DNA of 64,000 nucleotides from Pseudoflavonifractor phocaeensis (GTDB taxonomy: Bacteria > Bacillota > Clostridia > Oscillospirales > Oscillospiraceae): contig NZ_JADYUM010000001.1 in NCBI RefSeq assembly GCF_021531815.1, positions 62,001 to 126,000 of the forward strand, in the 5' to 3' direction. The stretch's first letter is position 1, and each line of letters starts with the position of its first letter. The translations under genes were made by a program, and so were the position numbers. The notes under the pieces are model-generated. The model saw only the letters and a program-made list of their open reading frames with translations, ran no database searches and had not been told where the DNA came from. Below are positions 8,714-17,866 of the stretch, piece after piece.

Positions 8714-9352
8714 TTACATAGCAGCCAGAACGGTCTCGTAGATCTTGTCAGCCAGAGGCAGAGCCTTGGCCAGCATGGCCTCGCCCTTGGCGCGGTAGTC
8801 CTCGGCCAGAGCCTTGTTCTTCAGGCTGCCGATGTTGATGAGCACGTTCAGCCAGGCGCCCTGGATGGCGGCGCGCAGGGACAGGGCGGAGACGCCCAGG
8901 TCGCTGGCGGCGCTGTCGTTGGTCTTGCCCAGCAGCTCGGCGGTGAGCTCCAGAGTCTCGGTGGCCAGCTCCATCATCTCAAAGGGAGTGGCGGTGCAGC
9001 CCTCCAGACCCTTCTGGATGGCGGCGGAGCGGGCAGCCTTCTCCTCGTCGGTGGCCTTGGGCATACCGAAAGCGGCGCTGACCACGTTGAAAGCCTCGGT
9101 GTCCCGGTCCATCACGTCCACAAAGCGTGCCTTCAGGTCGGTGGCCTTCTTCTGGCTCTCGATGACGAACTCCTGATACTCGGCGTACTTCTCCTTGCTC
9201 TTGCCCACGGTGGTCAGGCCGCACACCATGGCGGTGAGGGCGGCGCCCAGAGCGCCTTCCAGAGCGGCAGCGGAGCCGCCGCCGGGAGCGGGAGCGTCAG
9301 AGGCCAGCAGGTCCACAAACTCAGCAGTCTGCAGTTCGGCTAATTTCTTCAT
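8714..9352 (-). CDS. fchA: Formiminotetrahydrofolate cyclodeaminase / methenyl-THF cyclohydrolase
   Basis: A 212-residue all-helical protein of the FTCD cyclodeaminase family. It releases ammonia from 5-formimino-tetrahydrofolate to give 5,10-methenyl-tetrahydrofolate. The folate-site signature SDAPAPGGGSAAALEGALG is at residues 18-36, and the length equals that of stand-alone bacterial FchA. It starts 33 bp after ftcD, so the transferase and cyclodeaminase fused in animals are separate adjacent genes here. A good Shine-Dalgarno (AAAGGAGA) precedes the ATG at 9352. Confidence 0.95.
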   Translation of the reverse strand: MKKLAELQTAEFVDLLASDAPAPGGGSAAALEGALGAALTAMVCGLTTVGKSKEKYAEYQEFVIESQKKATDLKARFVDVMDRDTEAFNVVSAAFGMPKATDEEKAARSAAIQKGLEGCTATPFEMMELATETLELTAELLGKTNDSAASDLGVSALSLRAAIQGAWLNVLINIGSLKNKALAEDYRAKGEAMLAKALPLADKIYETVLAAM

Positions 9353-9385
9353 GTCGTTTATCTCCTTTTCTTTCCGCTCTTCCGC

Positions 9386-10300
9386 TTACTTCATGTCCAG
9401 GAGGTGATACTCCATGATCTGGTTGTGGCAGTCGAAGTCACGGGCCTTCAGGTAGAACTCGGCGCAATCGATCATGGCCTTGGCGGGGGTCAGGCCCACG
9501 ATCTCGCTGTCCACAATGTAGGTGCCGTAGCGCTCAGCCAGGGCCTTGATCTGCTCATAGACCACGTACAGGGGGGTGTCCTCATAGTTGACCATGTTCA
9601 TGGAGACCTGAGCGATGCCCCGGTCCTCCATCATGAAGCCCATGGCCTTGCAGCTGCGGAAGCCGCCGGAGGAACCACGGATGACCTTGGCAATCTTCTT
9701 GGCGACTTCCACGTCGGAGGTGGCCAGGTTCACATTGAAGGCGACCAGGGGCATACGGGCGCCGATGGCGGTGATGCCGGCGGTGGGGTGGATCTTCCGC
9801 TCGCCGTAGTCGGGAGCCCACTCGGGCTGCAGCAGCTTCTCGGGCATGCCCTCGAACTCGCCCTTGCGGCAGGTGGCCAGATTGCGGCGCTCGGGACGGG
9901 TGGCGGAGTCCTCATACAGGAAGGAGGGGACCTTCAGCTCGTCCCAGATGCGCTGGGCCAGACGCTTGGACAGCTCCACGCACTCCTCCACGGTGACGTC
10001 CTTGGACTGGGGAACGAAGGGGATGACGTCGGTGGCGCCCATGCGCTTGTGCTCGCCCTTGTGCTTGGTCATGTCGATGCGCTCAGTGGCCACCTTGGTC
10101 AGCTGGAAAGCGACCTCCTCGATGGCGTCGATGTTGCCGATCAGGGTGAACACGCAGCGGTTGTGGTTGCCGTCGGTCTGAGCGTCGAACAGGGTGCAGC
10201 CGGGCACGCTGTTGGCGGCTTCCACCAGAGCGTTATAAGTGGCCTCGTCCTTCTCCTTGCTGCAGCTGAAATTGGGGATACACTCTACGAGCTTAGCCAT
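9386..10300 (-). CDS. ftcD: Glutamate formimidoyltransferase
   Basis: A 304-residue enzyme that transfers the formimino group of N-formimino-L-glutamate, the product of HutI, to tetrahydrofolate and releases glutamate. The family N-terminus KLVECIPNFSCSKEKD is visible, with DGNHNRCVFTLIG, the His-containing KHKGEHKRMGATDVIPFVP and the C-terminal VDSEIVGLTP. It is the first gene of the leftward operon, starting at ATG 10300 after AGGAGGAA. It has a strong promoter about 120 bp upstream. Confidence 0.96.
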   Translation of the reverse strand: MAKLVECIPNFSCSKEKDEATYNALVEAANSVPGCTLFDAQTDGNHNRCVFTLIGNIDAIEEVAFQLTKVATERIDMTKHKGEHKRMGATDVIPFVPQSKDVTVEECVELSKRLAQRIWDELKVPSFLYEDSATRPERRNLATCRKGEFEGMPEKLLQPEWAPDYGERKIHPTAGITAIGARMPLVAFNVNLATSDVEVAKKIAKVIRGSSGGFRSCKAMGFMMEDRGIAQVSMNMVNYEDTPLYVVYEQIKALAERYGTYIVDSEIVGLTPAKAMIDCAEFYLKARDFDCHNQIMEYHLLDMK

Positions 10301-10594
10301 TTTGATTTCCTCCTATAAATTTTTTGATGCTTCCTATCTTTCCATAAACGGACACGGGCAGGACGCCGTGCCCGGTTACTGACGGGATCGCGCCGGGTTT
10401 CGGGTTCTTTTGGGGACATTATACCATAAACCGGTTTTTTTGTTAATGTCGCCGCAAAAGCATTTTTCCCGCAACGTTTAATATTTTTAACCAGAATCCT
10501 TTTCCAAGAATCAGTCAGTCAACAGGCCGGTACGCCGGAAATATCCCGCTCCGGCAAAGCCATTCCAATTATCCTTTTATTGAAAAAATGCCCT
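10301..10594. promoter_or_regulatory. Leader and promoter of the ftcD operon
   Basis: On the minus strand TTAACA (10441-10446) and an extended TGG-TATAAT (10418-10423) are separated by 17 bp, giving a leader of about 110 nt. The leader carries a short GC-rich inverted repeat (CGGGCA/TGCCCG near 10358-10375). The remainder, up to the LysR stop at 10595, is AT-rich with no open frame. I see no tetrahydrofolate riboswitch core. Confidence 0.7.
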
Positions 10595-11530
10595 TTAAAC
10601 ACCGGGCTCACCCTCCTCTTTCTCCTCTTCCTGCACATATTGCCAGGCTTCCGAGCCGGCCATGGAAATGAACTGCTTCACGCAGTTGGCGTAATAGATG
10701 TTGTCGCTCCAGACCAGGGTGGGATAGGATTTGGCCGTCAGGCCCAGGATGGGCTTGGTGTAGATGCCGGAATTGGGGTGGGTGGCCACGATGGAACGGG
10801 GCAGATAGCTGACGCCGAATCCCGCCTGCACCATCTGCATGGCCATGGGGGTGTCATAGCACTGGCACACCACATTGGCGAAGAATCCCTCCCGCTGGCA
10901 CTCGCTGCGCAGATGGCTGCTGTATCCCCACAGGTCGTCGCTGCGCAGCAGGCACATGGGTACCCCCTTCAGCGCCTGGATGGGCACAAAGTCCTGGCCG
11001 GGGGCTGGGTCGGTCTCCGCCGTCATGACCAGCTCCAGGGGGTCCTCCCCCAGCACCTTCTCCCGCAGGCCGGAGACCACCTTCGACTGGCTGCGCAGAA
11101 AGAGCAGATGCAGTTCTCCCCGGTTCAGGTCTTCCAGCAGGTCGTTGGGGGAGCCCAGACGGATATACAGCTCCACCTGGGGATAACAGGCGTGGTACTC
11201 CTTTAAATGCTCCATGACTACAGGTAAGTCCGAGTAGATCACGCCCAGCTTCAGCAGACCCCTCACCCCGGCGTCGATGTCCCGGACGCTGTCCGTCATC
11301 CGCCTGAGATTCTGGAACATCTGCTGGCTCTGCTCATAGAGGCTGCGGCCCGCCTCGGTCAGTTCGATGCCCTTGTTATTGCGCAGAAATAAGCATACCC
11401 CCAGCTCATCCTCCAGCATGGAGATCTGCCGGCTCACCGGCGGCTGGGCCACATGGAGCTTCTTTGCCGCCATGGAAATGCTCTTTGCCTCTGCAACAGC
11501 GGAAAAATATTCGAGCTGCTTAAAATTCAT
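10595..11530 (-). CDS. LysR-family transcriptional regulator, likely of histidine utilisation
   Basis: A 311-residue LysR regulator with an N-terminal winged helix-turn-helix (MNFKQLEYFSAVAEAKSISM, AAKKLHVAQPPVSRQISMLE), the dimerisation helix, and an effector domain of CbbR/CysB type. It is divergently transcribed from hutU (start 11711), with 180 bp of AT-rich control region between them, and lies downstream of the ftcD operon. By position it probably senses urocanate or another histidine breakdown product and controls one or both flanks. The ligand is inferred from context only. Confidence 0.9.
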   Translation of the reverse strand: MNFKQLEYFSAVAEAKSISMAAKKLHVAQPPVSRQISMLEDELGVCLFLRNNKGIELTEAGRSLYEQSQQMFQNLRRMTDSVRDIDAGVRGLLKLGVIYSDLPVVMEHLKEYHACYPQVELYIRLGSPNDLLEDLNRGELHLLFLRSQSKVVSGLREKVLGEDPLELVMTAETDPAPGQDFVPIQALKGVPMCLLRSDDLWGYSSHLRSECQREGFFANVVCQCYDTPMAMQMVQAGFGVSYLPRSIVATHPNSGIYTKPILGLTAKSYPTLVWSDNIYYANCVKQFISMAGSEAWQYVQEEEKEEGEPGV

Positions 11531-11607
11531 CGCTTCATATCTCCCTTTCCTTTTATAGTTTTTGGGCGATATACCTTTTTTATATAGCTAATATATAATA
11601 TCGGTAC

Positions 11608-11636
11608 TTTTCATTCTAGCGATTTTCCGTTAAAAT
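11608..11636 (+). promoter_or_regulatory. Candidate hutU promoter
   Basis: TTTTCA (11608-11613) and TAAAAT (11631-11636) are 17 bp apart, 75 bp ahead of hutU. The adjoining AT-rich stretch 11560-11605 has short TATATA-type inverted repeats that could hold the LysR-binding site. Confidence 0.5.
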
Positions 11637-11710
11637 GCAATATGTAGAGAGAATTCTTTAAGCATCGAGAGCCAATTCTCACAAAATTTTTAAGAAACGA
11701 GGGAACTGCA

Positions 11711-13732
11711 ATGAATGGTAACATCAACGACGCGATGACCATCAAGCTCGACTACGAGCTGCCCGAGTATCCCGCCTTTGAGGAGGGCTACCGCCGCGCT
11801 CCCCGCCGCGAGTCCCACCTGTCCGAGGCGGACAAAGCTCTGGCCATCAAGAACGCCCTGCGCTACATCCATCCCGACCATCACGCCCAGATGGCCAAGG
11901 AGTTCGCCCAGGAGCTGGAAGAGCACGGCCGTATCTATGGCTACCGCTTCCGTCCCGTCGGCAAGCTGTACGGCAAGCCCATCGACGAGTACAAGGGCGC
12001 CTGCATCGAGGGCCGCGCCATCCAGGTCATGATCGACAACAACCTGGACTTCGACGTCGCCCTGTATCCCTATGAGTTGGTCACCTACGGTGAGACCGGC
12101 CAGGTCTGCCAGAACTGGATGCAGTACCGCCTGATCAAGAAGTACCTGGAGGTCCTGACCGACGAGCAGACCCTGGTGGTCATGTCCGGCCACCCCCTGG
12201 GCCTGTTCCACAGCCACAAGATGGCCCCCCGCGTCATCATCTCCAACGGCCTGATGGTGGGTACCTTCGACGATCAGAAGAACTTCAACCGCGCCGCCGC
12301 TCTGGGCGTCGCCAACTACGGCCAGATGACCGCCGGCGGCTGGATGTACATCGGTCCCCAGGGCATCGTCCACGGCACCTTCAACACCCTGCTGAACGCC
12401 GGCCGTCTGAAGCTGGGCATCCCCCAGGACGGCAACCTGGCCGGCCGCCTGTTCGTCTCCGCCGGTCTGGGCGGCATGTCCGGCGCTCAGGGCAAGGCCG
12501 CTGAGATCGCCGGCGCCGCTTCCATCATCGCCGAGGTGGACGACTCCCGTATCGAGACCCGCTACACCCAGGGTTGGGTCAGCCACCGCACCGACAGCCT
12601 GGAGGAGGCCTGGGCCATCGCCAAGCAGCACATGGAGGACAAGGAGCCCTGCGCCGTCGCTTACCACGGCAACGTGGTGGACCTGCTGGAGTACCTGTAC
12701 GACAACAACATCCATGTTGATCTGCTGTCCGACCAGACCTCCTGCCACGTGCCTTACGACGGCGGCTACTGCCCCCAGGGCCTGACCTTCGAGGAGCGCA
12801 CCGAGATGCTGGACAAGGATCCCGAGGGCTTCGCCAAGCTGGTCGACAAGACCCTGCAGCACCACTATGAGATGATCTGCAAGCTCCATGACCGGGGCAC
12901 CTACTTCTTCGACTACGGCAACAGCTTCCTGAAGGCCGTGTACGACACTGGCGTCAAGTCCATCTGCAAGAACGGCGAGAACGACCTGGACGGCTTCATC
13001 TTCCCCTCCTACGTGGAAGACATCCTGGGTCCCTGCCTGTTCGACTTCGGCTACGGTCCCTTCCGTTGGTGCTGCCTGTCCCGGAACCCCGAGGACCTGG
13101 ACAAGACCGACGCCGCCGCCGCCGAGTACATCAAGAACCACAACCGCCGTTATCAGGACTACGACAACTATGTCTGGGTCCGTGACGCCAAGAAGAACAA
13201 GCTGGTCGTGGGTACCCAGTGCCGCATCCTGTACCAGGACGCCATGGGCCGCATGAACCTGGCTCTGAAGTTCAACGAGATGGTCCGCAACGGCGAGATC
13301 GGTCCCGTCATCCTGGGCCGTGACCACCACGACACCGGCGGAACCGACGCCCCCTTCCGTGAGACCTCCAACATCAAGGACGGCTCCAACATCATGGCCG
13401 AGATGGCTACCCAGTGCTACGCCGGCAACGCGGCCCGCGGCATGAGCTACATCGCTCTGCACAACGGCGGCGGCACCGGTATCGGCAACTCCATCAACGG
13501 CGGCTTCGGCATGGTTCTGGACGGCTCCGAGCGCGTGGACAACATCCTGAAGATGGCCATGCCTTGGGACACCATGGTGGGCGTTTCCCGCCGCGCCTGG
13601 GCCCGGAACGAGAATGCTCTGACCACCGTGGTTGAGTACAACGAGATGTACAAGGGTCAGGATCACATCACTCTGCCCTACCTGGCCGACGACGCGATTG
13701 TTGCTGAGGCGGTCAAGTCCATGAAGGGCTGA
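11711..13732 (+). CDS. hutU: Urocanate hydratase
   Basis: A 673-residue enzyme that adds water to urocanate to give 4-imidazolone-5-propionate, using NAD+ as an electrophilic cofactor. It belongs to the long form of the family (about 670 residues against about 555 in the Bacillus/Pseudomonas form). Visible blocks are SGHPLGLFHSHKMAPRVIIS, MTAGGWMYIGPQGIVHGT, the NAD-binding SAGLGGMSGAQGKA and the C-terminal LHNGGGTGIGNSINGGFG. The start follows a weak GAGGGAA site. It is first in the rightward hut set, with hutI 178 bp downstream beyond a terminator. No hutH is in the window. Confidence 0.97.
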   Translation: MNGNINDAMTIKLDYELPEYPAFEEGYRRAPRRESHLSEADKALAIKNALRYIHPDHHAQMAKEFAQELEEHGRIYGYRFRPVGKLYGKPIDEYKGACIEGRAIQVMIDNNLDFDVALYPYELVTYGETGQVCQNWMQYRLIKKYLEVLTDEQTLVVMSGHPLGLFHSHKMAPRVIISNGLMVGTFDDQKNFNRAAALGVANYGQMTAGGWMYIGPQGIVHGTFNTLLNAGRLKLGIPQDGNLAGRLFVSAGLGGMSGAQGKAAEIAGAASIIAEVDDSRIETRYTQGWVSHRTDSLEEAWAIAKQHMEDKEPCAVAYHGNVVDLLEYLYDNNIHVDLLSDQTSCHVPYDGGYCPQGLTFEERTEMLDKDPEGFAKLVDKTLQHHYEMICKLHDRGTYFFDYGNSFLKAVYDTGVKSICKNGENDLDGFIFPSYVEDILGPCLFDFGYGPFRWCCLSRNPEDLDKTDAAAAEYIKNHNRRYQDYDNYVWVRDAKKNKLVVGTQCRILYQDAMGRMNLALKFNEMVRNGEIGPVILGRDHHDTGGTDAPFRETSNIKDGSNIMAEMATQCYAGNAARGMSYIALHNGGGTGIGNSINGGFGMVLDGSERVDNILKMAMPWDTMVGVSRRAWARNENALTTVVEYNEMYKGQDHITLPYLADDAIVAEAVKSMKG

Positions 13733-13772
13733 GCCTTTCGGGCTGAACCAAATCCAGTGAACTCTTGAAAGA

Positions 13773-13800
13773 GGGGGCGTGTTCGCACGCCCCCTTTTTT
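13773..13800 (+). terminator. hutU terminator
   Basis: Nine-bp arms (13773-13781 and 13786-13794) around a TTCG tetraloop, followed by six Ts: a textbook intrinsic terminator, implying that hutI has its own promoter or depends on readthrough. Confidence 0.93.
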
Positions 13801-13910
13801 GAACTTGACAACCTTCGGAAAGTGTGTTTTCCTATTATTGGTACACCGTGATCCAATTATGCTGAGACAGGGCCGGTCCGGCTCCGTCTTTTCGGAAAGG
13901 ATGTATGCAC

Positions 13911-15137
13911 ATGAGCAAATTATTGCTGAAAAATATCGGTATGTTGGCCACCCCCCTGGGCACCGCCGCCAAAAAGGGCACGGAGCAGGGCCAGATCCAG
14001 ATCCTGAAGGACGCCTGGGTCCTGGTAGAGGACGGCATCATCGCCCAGGTCGGCACCGGTGCGGCCCCCGCTGTCGAGGACGCCCAGGTGCTGGACGCCG
14101 GCGGCAACCTGGTCACCCCCGGCCTGGTGGACGCCCACACCCACCTGATTTTCGGCGGTTGGCGCCAGAACGAGCTGGGCATGAAACTCCACGGCAAGAC
14201 CTACCTGGAGATCCAGAACGCCGGCGGCGGTATCCAGTCCACCACCAATGCCACCCGTCAGGCCACCGAGGAGGAGCTGACCCAGAAGGCCGCCAAGGCC
14301 CTGGATGAGATGATGGGCTTCGGCACCACCACCGTGGAGGCCAAGAGCGGCTACGGTCTGGCCACCGAGCATGAGCTGAAGGCCCTGCAGGTCATCAAAA
14401 ACCTGAACGACCGCCACGCCATGGACATCGTCGCCACCTTCATGGGCGCTCATCTGGTCCCCGCCGAGTACAAAAACAACCGCGCGGAGTATATCCGCCT
14501 GGTCTGCGAGGAAATGATCCCCCTGGTGGCCAAGCAGGGGATCGCCCAGTTCAACGACGTTTTTTGCGAGGCTGACACCTTTACCGTTGAGGAGTCCCGC
14601 CAGGTGCTGGAGGCCGGCAAGAAGTACGGCCTGACCCCCAAGATCCACGCCGACGAGATCGAGGCCATCGGCGGCTCCATCCTGGCAGGCGAGATCGGCG
14701 CCATCTCCTCCGAGCACCTGATCGTGTGCCCGCCCGAGGGCATTGAAAGCCTGGCCAAGGGCGGCGTCATCGCCTGCCTGCTCCCCGCCACCAGCTTCAA
14801 CCTGGGCGCTGTCTTTGCCCCTGCCCGGGATATGGTGAAGGCCGGTGTCCCTGTGGCCATGGCCACCGACTTTAACCCCGGCTCCTGCCCCTGCCTGAAC
14901 CTGCAGTTTGTCATCAACCTGGGCTGTCTGAAGTACAAGCTGACGCCCGAGGAGGTCCTGACCGCCGTCACTCTGAACGGCGCCGCGGCTATCCGAATGG
15001 CCGACAAGGTGGGTTCCGTGGAGCCCGGCAAGCAGGGTGACCTGGTGATCTGGGACGCCCCCGACCTGGATTATATCTGCTACCGTGTGGGCAGCAATCT
15101 GGCTAAGACTGTGATCAAGAAGGGCGTCGTGGTCTGA
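13911..15137 (+). CDS. hutI: Imidazolonepropionase
   Basis: A 408-residue amidohydrolase that opens the imidazolone ring to N-formimino-L-glutamate, the substrate of FtcD across the locus. Metal and active-site motifs are visible: DAHTHLIFGG (about residue 75), KSGYGL, a metal-binding HLVPAEYKNN region, KIHADE and ATDFNPGSCPC. The ATG at 13911 gives the best spacing (9 nt) to GGAAAGG; ATG 13905 is also in frame. Length is normal for HutI. The lrp-type gene starts 31 bp after its stop and is probably cotranscribed. Confidence 0.96.
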   Translation: MSKLLLKNIGMLATPLGTAAKKGTEQGQIQILKDAWVLVEDGIIAQVGTGAAPAVEDAQVLDAGGNLVTPGLVDAHTHLIFGGWRQNELGMKLHGKTYLEIQNAGGGIQSTTNATRQATEEELTQKAAKALDEMMGFGTTTVEAKSGYGLATEHELKALQVIKNLNDRHAMDIVATFMGAHLVPAEYKNNRAEYIRLVCEEMIPLVAKQGIAQFNDVFCEADTFTVEESRQVLEAGKKYGLTPKIHADEIEAIGGSILAGEIGAISSEHLIVCPPEGIESLAKGGVIACLLPATSFNLGAVFAPARDMVKAGVPVAMATDFNPGSCPCLNLQFVINLGCLKYKLTPEEVLTAVTLNGAAAIRMADKVGSVEPGKQGDLVIWDAPDLDYICYRVGSNLAKTVIKKGVVV

Positions 15138-15168
15138 ACCGCGCACCCTCAGAAAGGAGAAAACCGGG

Positions 15169-15606
15169 ATGGACCGGACAGATTATCAGATCCTGAATAT
15201 CCTTCAAGCCGACTCCCGTACCACTTTGCGGCAAATCGGTGACCAAGTGGGCCTCACCGCTCCGGCGGTCTCCGAGCGCATCCACCGCATGGAAGAAAAA
15301 AAGATCATCCGGGATTACCGCATTGACGTGGACCGGGAGCAGCTGGACTGCAGTATGACCGGCTTCATCCTGGTGGCTCCGGAACCGGAAAAATACAACA
15401 GCTTCTGCGAGTTCTGCCAGAAAAACCCCGCCATCATCAGCCACTACCATGTGATCGGCGTCTTCAATGCCCTGCTCCGTTTCGCGGTCCGGGGCACCCG
15501 GGAACTGGACGAGCTGTTGTCCGCCATCAAGCGTTACGGAGACTCCCAGACCTCTGTACAGCTCAAAACCTATTTTGAGACAAAAGAGATCGTTCTCCCC
15601 CGCTGA
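15169..15606 (+). CDS. Lrp/AsnC-family transcriptional regulator
   Basis: A 145-residue Lrp-type regulator. The N-terminal helix-turn-helix covers DRTDYQILNILQADSRTTLR and IGDQVGLTAPAVSERIHRME, followed by an RAM/AsnC ligand-binding domain of about 75 residues. AGAAAGGAGA precedes the ATG at 15169. The gene lies 31 bp after hutI and upstream of a strong terminator, so it is probably in the hutI transcript. It may adjust amino-acid catabolism to amino-acid supply; the effector is not visible. Confidence 0.92.
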   Translation: MDRTDYQILNILQADSRTTLRQIGDQVGLTAPAVSERIHRMEEKKIIRDYRIDVDREQLDCSMTGFILVAPEPEKYNSFCEFCQKNPAIISHYHVIGVFNALLRFAVRGTRELDELLSAIKRYGDSQTSVQLKTYFETKEIVLPR

Positions 15607-15620
15607 CCCTTTTATGGAAC

Positions 15621-15660
15621 AGCCGGAGGCCGCTGGCAGCGGCCTCCGGCTATTTTTTAT
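15621..15660 (+). terminator. hutI-lrp terminator
   Basis: Perfect 14-bp GC-rich arms (15621-15634 and 15638-15651) with a 3-nt loop and an ATTTTTTAT tail. Confidence 0.93.
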
Positions 15661-15705
15661 TTTAAAGTCCGGGGTTCGTCCTTGAATGTTCTTCTCCTCC
15701 AGGCG

Positions 15706-15745
15706 CAAAAACGGCCCCACGGTACGAAATACCGTGGGGCCGTTT
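15706..15745 (-). terminator. fhs terminator
   Basis: Perfect 16-bp arms (15709-15724 and 15730-15745). On the minus strand the stem is followed by a run of Ts, so it terminates fhs, which stops at 15807. Confidence 0.88.
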
Positions 15746-15806
15746 GCAGTAATCACACTTTCTCCCCCTTCGCCTGCCGGCGATAGGGAGCGAACCGCCG
15801 GTTCGA

Positions 15807-17483
15807 TTAGAACAGGCCGGTGATCTTGCCGTTCTCGTCGATGTCGATGCGGTTGGCAGCGGGGACCTTGGGCAGGCCGGGCATGGTCATGATGTTGCCG
15901 GTCTTGGCAACCAGGAAGCCGGCGCCGGCGTTGACCTTCACCTCGCGGACAGTGATCTTGAAGCCGCGGGGAGCGCCCAGCTTGGTCTGATCGTCGGAGA
16001 AGGAGAACTGAGTCTTGGCCATGCAGATGGGCATCTTGTCAAAGCCCATCTCAGTCAGCTGCTTGATCTGCTTCTTGGCGTCGGCAGTCAGCACCACGCC
16101 GTCAGCGCGGTAGACCTTGGTGGCGATGGCATTCAGCTTCTCCTCAATGGTGGTGTCCAGATCGTAGACGAACTTGAAGGAATCGCTGCTCTCCTCCTCG
16201 CAGAGGCGGACGACCTCCTCGGCCAGAGCCTTGCCGCCCTCGCCGCCCTTGGCCCAGACCTCGGACAGGCGGACGTTGACGCCCTGCTCCTTGCACTTCT
16301 CCTCCACCAGCTTCAGCTCGGCCTCGGTGTCGGTGGGGAAGGCGTTGATGGCGACCACGCAGGGCAGGCCATAGACGTTCTTCACGTTGTCCACATGCTG
16401 CAGCAGGTTGGGCAGGCCCTTCTCCAGAGCCTCCAGATTCTCGTTGTTCAGGTCGGCTTTGGCCACGCCGCCGTGATACTTCAGGGCGCGGACGGTGGCA
16501 ACGATGACCACAGCGTCGGGATGGAACCCGCCGGCGCGGCACTTGATGTCCAGGAACTTCTCAGCGCCCAGGTCAGCAGCGAAGCCGGCCTCGGTGACGG
16601 TGTATTCGGCCAGCTTCATAGCAGTCTCAGTGGCCTGGATGGAGTTGCAGCCGTGGGCGATGTTGGCGAAGGGGCCGCCGTGGATGAAGGCGGGGGTGTG
16701 CTCCAGAGTCTGGACCAGGTTGGGCTTGATGGCGTCCTTCAGGACGGCAGCCATGGCGCCCTCGGCCTGCAGGTCATGGGCGGTGATGGGCTCGCCGGCG
16801 CGGTTGTAGGCGACGACCATCTTGGCCAGACGCTGCTTCATGTCGGCCAGGCCGGAGGACAGGCACAGAACGGCCATGATCTCGGAAGCAACCACGATGT
16901 CGAAGCCATCCTCACGGGGCACGCCGGAGGCCTTGCCGCCCAGGCCGCAGACGATGTGGCGCAGCTGGCGGTCATTCATGTCCACAACGCGCTTCCAGGG
17001 GATGTTGCGCACGTCGATGTCCAGAGCGTTGCCCTGCTGGATGTGGTTGTCGATCAGGGCGGACATCAGGTTGTTGGCGATGCCGATGGCGTTGAAGTCG
17101 CCGGTGAAGTGCAGGTTGATGTCCTCCATGGGGACGACCTGAGCGTAGCCGCCGCCGGCAGCGCCGCCCTTGACGCCGAACACGGGACCCAGGGAGGGCT
17201 CACGCAGGCAGACGATGGTCTTCTTGCCGATCTTGTTCAGAGCGTCGGCCAGACCCACGGAAGTGGTGGTCTTGCCCTCGCCGGCGGGGGTGGGGCTGAT
17301 GGCGGTCACCAGAACCAGCTTGGACTTCCGGGGCAGATCCTTCAGGGAGTGGATGTCGACCTTGGCCTTGTAGTGGCCGTAGTGCTCCAGGGCCTCGGGG
17401 CCGATGCCGATCTTGGCAGCAACCTCTTCGATAGGCAGCATGGTGGATTCCTGAGCGATCTCGATGTCAGTCTTGAAACTCAT
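15807..17483 (-). CDS. fhs: Formate-tetrahydrofolate ligase (10-formyl-THF synthetase)
   Basis: A 558-residue enzyme that joins formate to tetrahydrofolate with ATP, or runs in reverse to make ATP and formate. The P-loop-like [14 protein letters not shown] is at about residues 66-79, followed by [20 protein letters not shown] and a C-terminal Gly-rich region typical of the family; length is canonical. AGGAGGAG precedes the ATG at 17483. It stands alone, divergent from the FNT channel. With FtcD, FchA and the FolD-like protein nearby, it can take the histidine C2 carbon to formate with substrate-level ATP formation. Confidence 0.97.
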   Translation of the reverse strand: MSFKTDIEIAQESTMLPIEEVAAKIGIGPEALEHYGHYKAKVDIHSLKDLPRKSKLVLVTAISPTPAGEGKTTTSVGLADALNKIGKKTIVCLREPSLGPVFGVKGGAAGGGYAQVVPMEDINLHFTGDFNAIGIANNLMSALIDNHIQQGNALDIDVRNIPWKRVVDMNDRQLRHIVCGLGGKASGVPREDGFDIVVASEIMAVLCLSSGLADMKQRLAKMVVAYNRAGEPITAHDLQAEGAMAAVLKDAIKPNLVQTLEHTPAFIHGGPFANIAHGCNSIQATETAMKLAEYTVTEAGFAADLGAEKFLDIKCRAGGFHPDAVVIVATVRALKYHGGVAKADLNNENLEALEKGLPNLLQHVDNVKNVYGLPCVVAINAFPTDTEAELKLVEEKCKEQGVNVRLSEVWAKGGEGGKALAEEVVRLCEEESSDSFKFVYDLDTTIEEKLNAIATKVYRADGVVLTADAKKQIKQLTEMGFDKMPICMAKTQFSFSDDQTKLGAPRGFKITVREVKVNAGAGFLVAKTGNIMTMPGLPKVPAANRIDIDENGKITGLF

Positions 17484-17866
17484 GTGGGCTCCTCCTCAAA
17501 ATTTTTTCTTTTATTTCCCGGGGCCTCCCCGGGAATCGTTTCTCTCGATGATCCTATTTTACCGCAAAACCGGCGATTTCGTAAAGATTTTCCTTTTTCC
17601 TTTTTTGCCCCCCCACTTTTCTTTATTAAGCAAGGTTTCTTATTTTCAAAATAAAAAAAGGACCCAATTTTTCTTTTCCGCCCCGAGGCCCTTTCCCCCC
17701 AAGACTTCTCCCAATTTTTTGTGCATTTCGACGGGAAATGCGTCTTTTCTTTTTTGTGTTTGCATTCTTCTGTTCCCTATGCTATGCTGTAATCAACATT
17801 TTCACAGGGGGCGGCAGGCCCCCTGTGTGTCCCAAAATACGGATTTTGGAAAGGATGGATCACTCC
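17484..17866. promoter_or_regulatory. Divergent fhs / FNT-channel control region
   Basis: On the minus strand TTTACG (17580-17585) and TAAAAT (17556-17561), 18 bp apart, form a plausible fhs promoter. The middle is a pyrimidine-rich tract (17585-17770) with no credible gene. A 10-bp perfect inverted repeat at 17803-17827 lies in front of the FNT gene. Confidence 0.6.
17803..17827 (+). promoter_or_regulatory. Hairpin in the FNT-channel leader
   Basis: Arms of 10 bp (17803-17812 and 17818-17827) with a 5-nt loop, about 40 nt ahead of the FNT start and without a T-run. It could be an operator or an mRNA structure controlling translation. Confidence 0.45.

Noticed and set aside
10301-10420. Possible tetrahydrofolate riboswitch upstream of ftcD
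   Set aside because: The leader has a short GC hairpin but none of the conserved THF-I or THF-II core sequences I can recall.
15590-15760. Regulatory RNA between lrp and fhs
   Set aside because: The two hairpins are explained as back-to-back terminators for the converging genes.
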